From Mesorhizobium_K quangtriensis (GTDB taxonomy: Bacteria; Pseudomonadota; Alphaproteobacteria; Rhizobiales; Rhizobiaceae): a DNA stretch of 64,000 nt. Under the pieces are notes generated by a model. The model was not told the DNA's origin. It did not search any database and saw only the letters and a list, made by a program, of their open reading frames with translations. The stretch lies in NCBI RefSeq assembly GCF_040081925.1, contig NZ_JBEBMF010000003.1:62001-126000 (forward strand), in the 5' to 3' direction. Positions 63,984-64,000 of the stretch are shown here, in pieces; the first letter of the stretch is position 1; every line of letters starts with the position of its first letter. A program made the translations under genes and the position numbers.

Positions 63984-64000
63984 GTTTCTGACTTAGGTCC

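Overview
The window looks like a chromosomal segment of a GC-rich alphaproteobacterium of the order Hyphomicrobiales, most likely of the Phyllobacteriaceae (Mesorhizobium/Aminobacter type). The grounds are the single long Rsh (RelA/SpoT) gene after rpoZ, the order rpoZ-rsh-pyrE-acpS-lepB-rnc-era-recO, two Omp2-type porins, the dapA-smpB pair, and intergenic palindromic repeats of the kind scattered through rhizobial genomes. No phage, plasmid or CRISPR region is visible; one tyrosine recombinase gene stands alone.

Layout. 1-3313: the end of a ribose/simple-sugar type ABC transporter operon (binding protein, double ATPase, permease). 3317-12990: a nitrogen-scavenging cluster consisting of a LysR regulator, divergent allophanate hydrolase (AtzF type), a BMP-family ABC importer (binding protein, two permeases, double ATPase), a biuret hydrolase (BiuH type), a second isochorismatase-fold hydrolase and an AtzH/HpxZ-like protein. 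A consensus sigma-54 promoter precedes the importer. 13003-14594: a divergent TetR/short-chain dehydrogenase pair with an operator between them. 14619-20755: integrase, then two porin genes in inverted orientation that share 225 nearly identical bases and flank a TPR-sulfotransferase gene and tRNA-Ser(GCT).

20845-33x00: alpha/beta hydrolase, lytic transglycosylase, dapA, smpB, GH25 lysozyme, family-5 uracil-DNA glycosylase with a NYN nuclease, and the rpoZ-rsh and pyrE-acpS-lepB-rnc-era housekeeping run. 34040-38756 is an accessory block between era and recO (PhnB-like protein, DUF779 protein, aldehyde dehydrogenase, GAF-Fis regulator, MarR-GNAT fusion). 38846-46470: recO, a DUF2339 membrane protein, an MFS transporter, and an overlapping pair, a GNAT acetyltransferase fused to a C39-like peptidase plus a RimK-type ATP-grasp ligase, which looks like a peptide or protein modification system of unknown substrate. 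An SbmA/YddA-like ABC transporter follows it.

48621-55423: HD hydrolase and YgfZ, divergent dihydroorotase, small exported and hypothetical proteins, a Phd-Doc toxin-antitoxin pair with a perfect operator palindrome, NUDIX hydrolase and SRAP peptidase. 55860-63983: cysS followed by tightly packed genes (VOC, GFA, proline iminopeptidase, citramalate synthase), RarD, a TPR protein, CsbD and a soluble PQQ-type sugar dehydrogenase.

The two most system-like regions are the ureide/biuret cluster, where transporter, hydrolases and sigma-54 control fit one pathway from an imported ureide via biuret and allophanate to ammonia, and the GNAT-C39/RimK pair, whose chemistry (acylation, thiol peptidase, ATP-dependent amide ligation) is readable but whose target is not.
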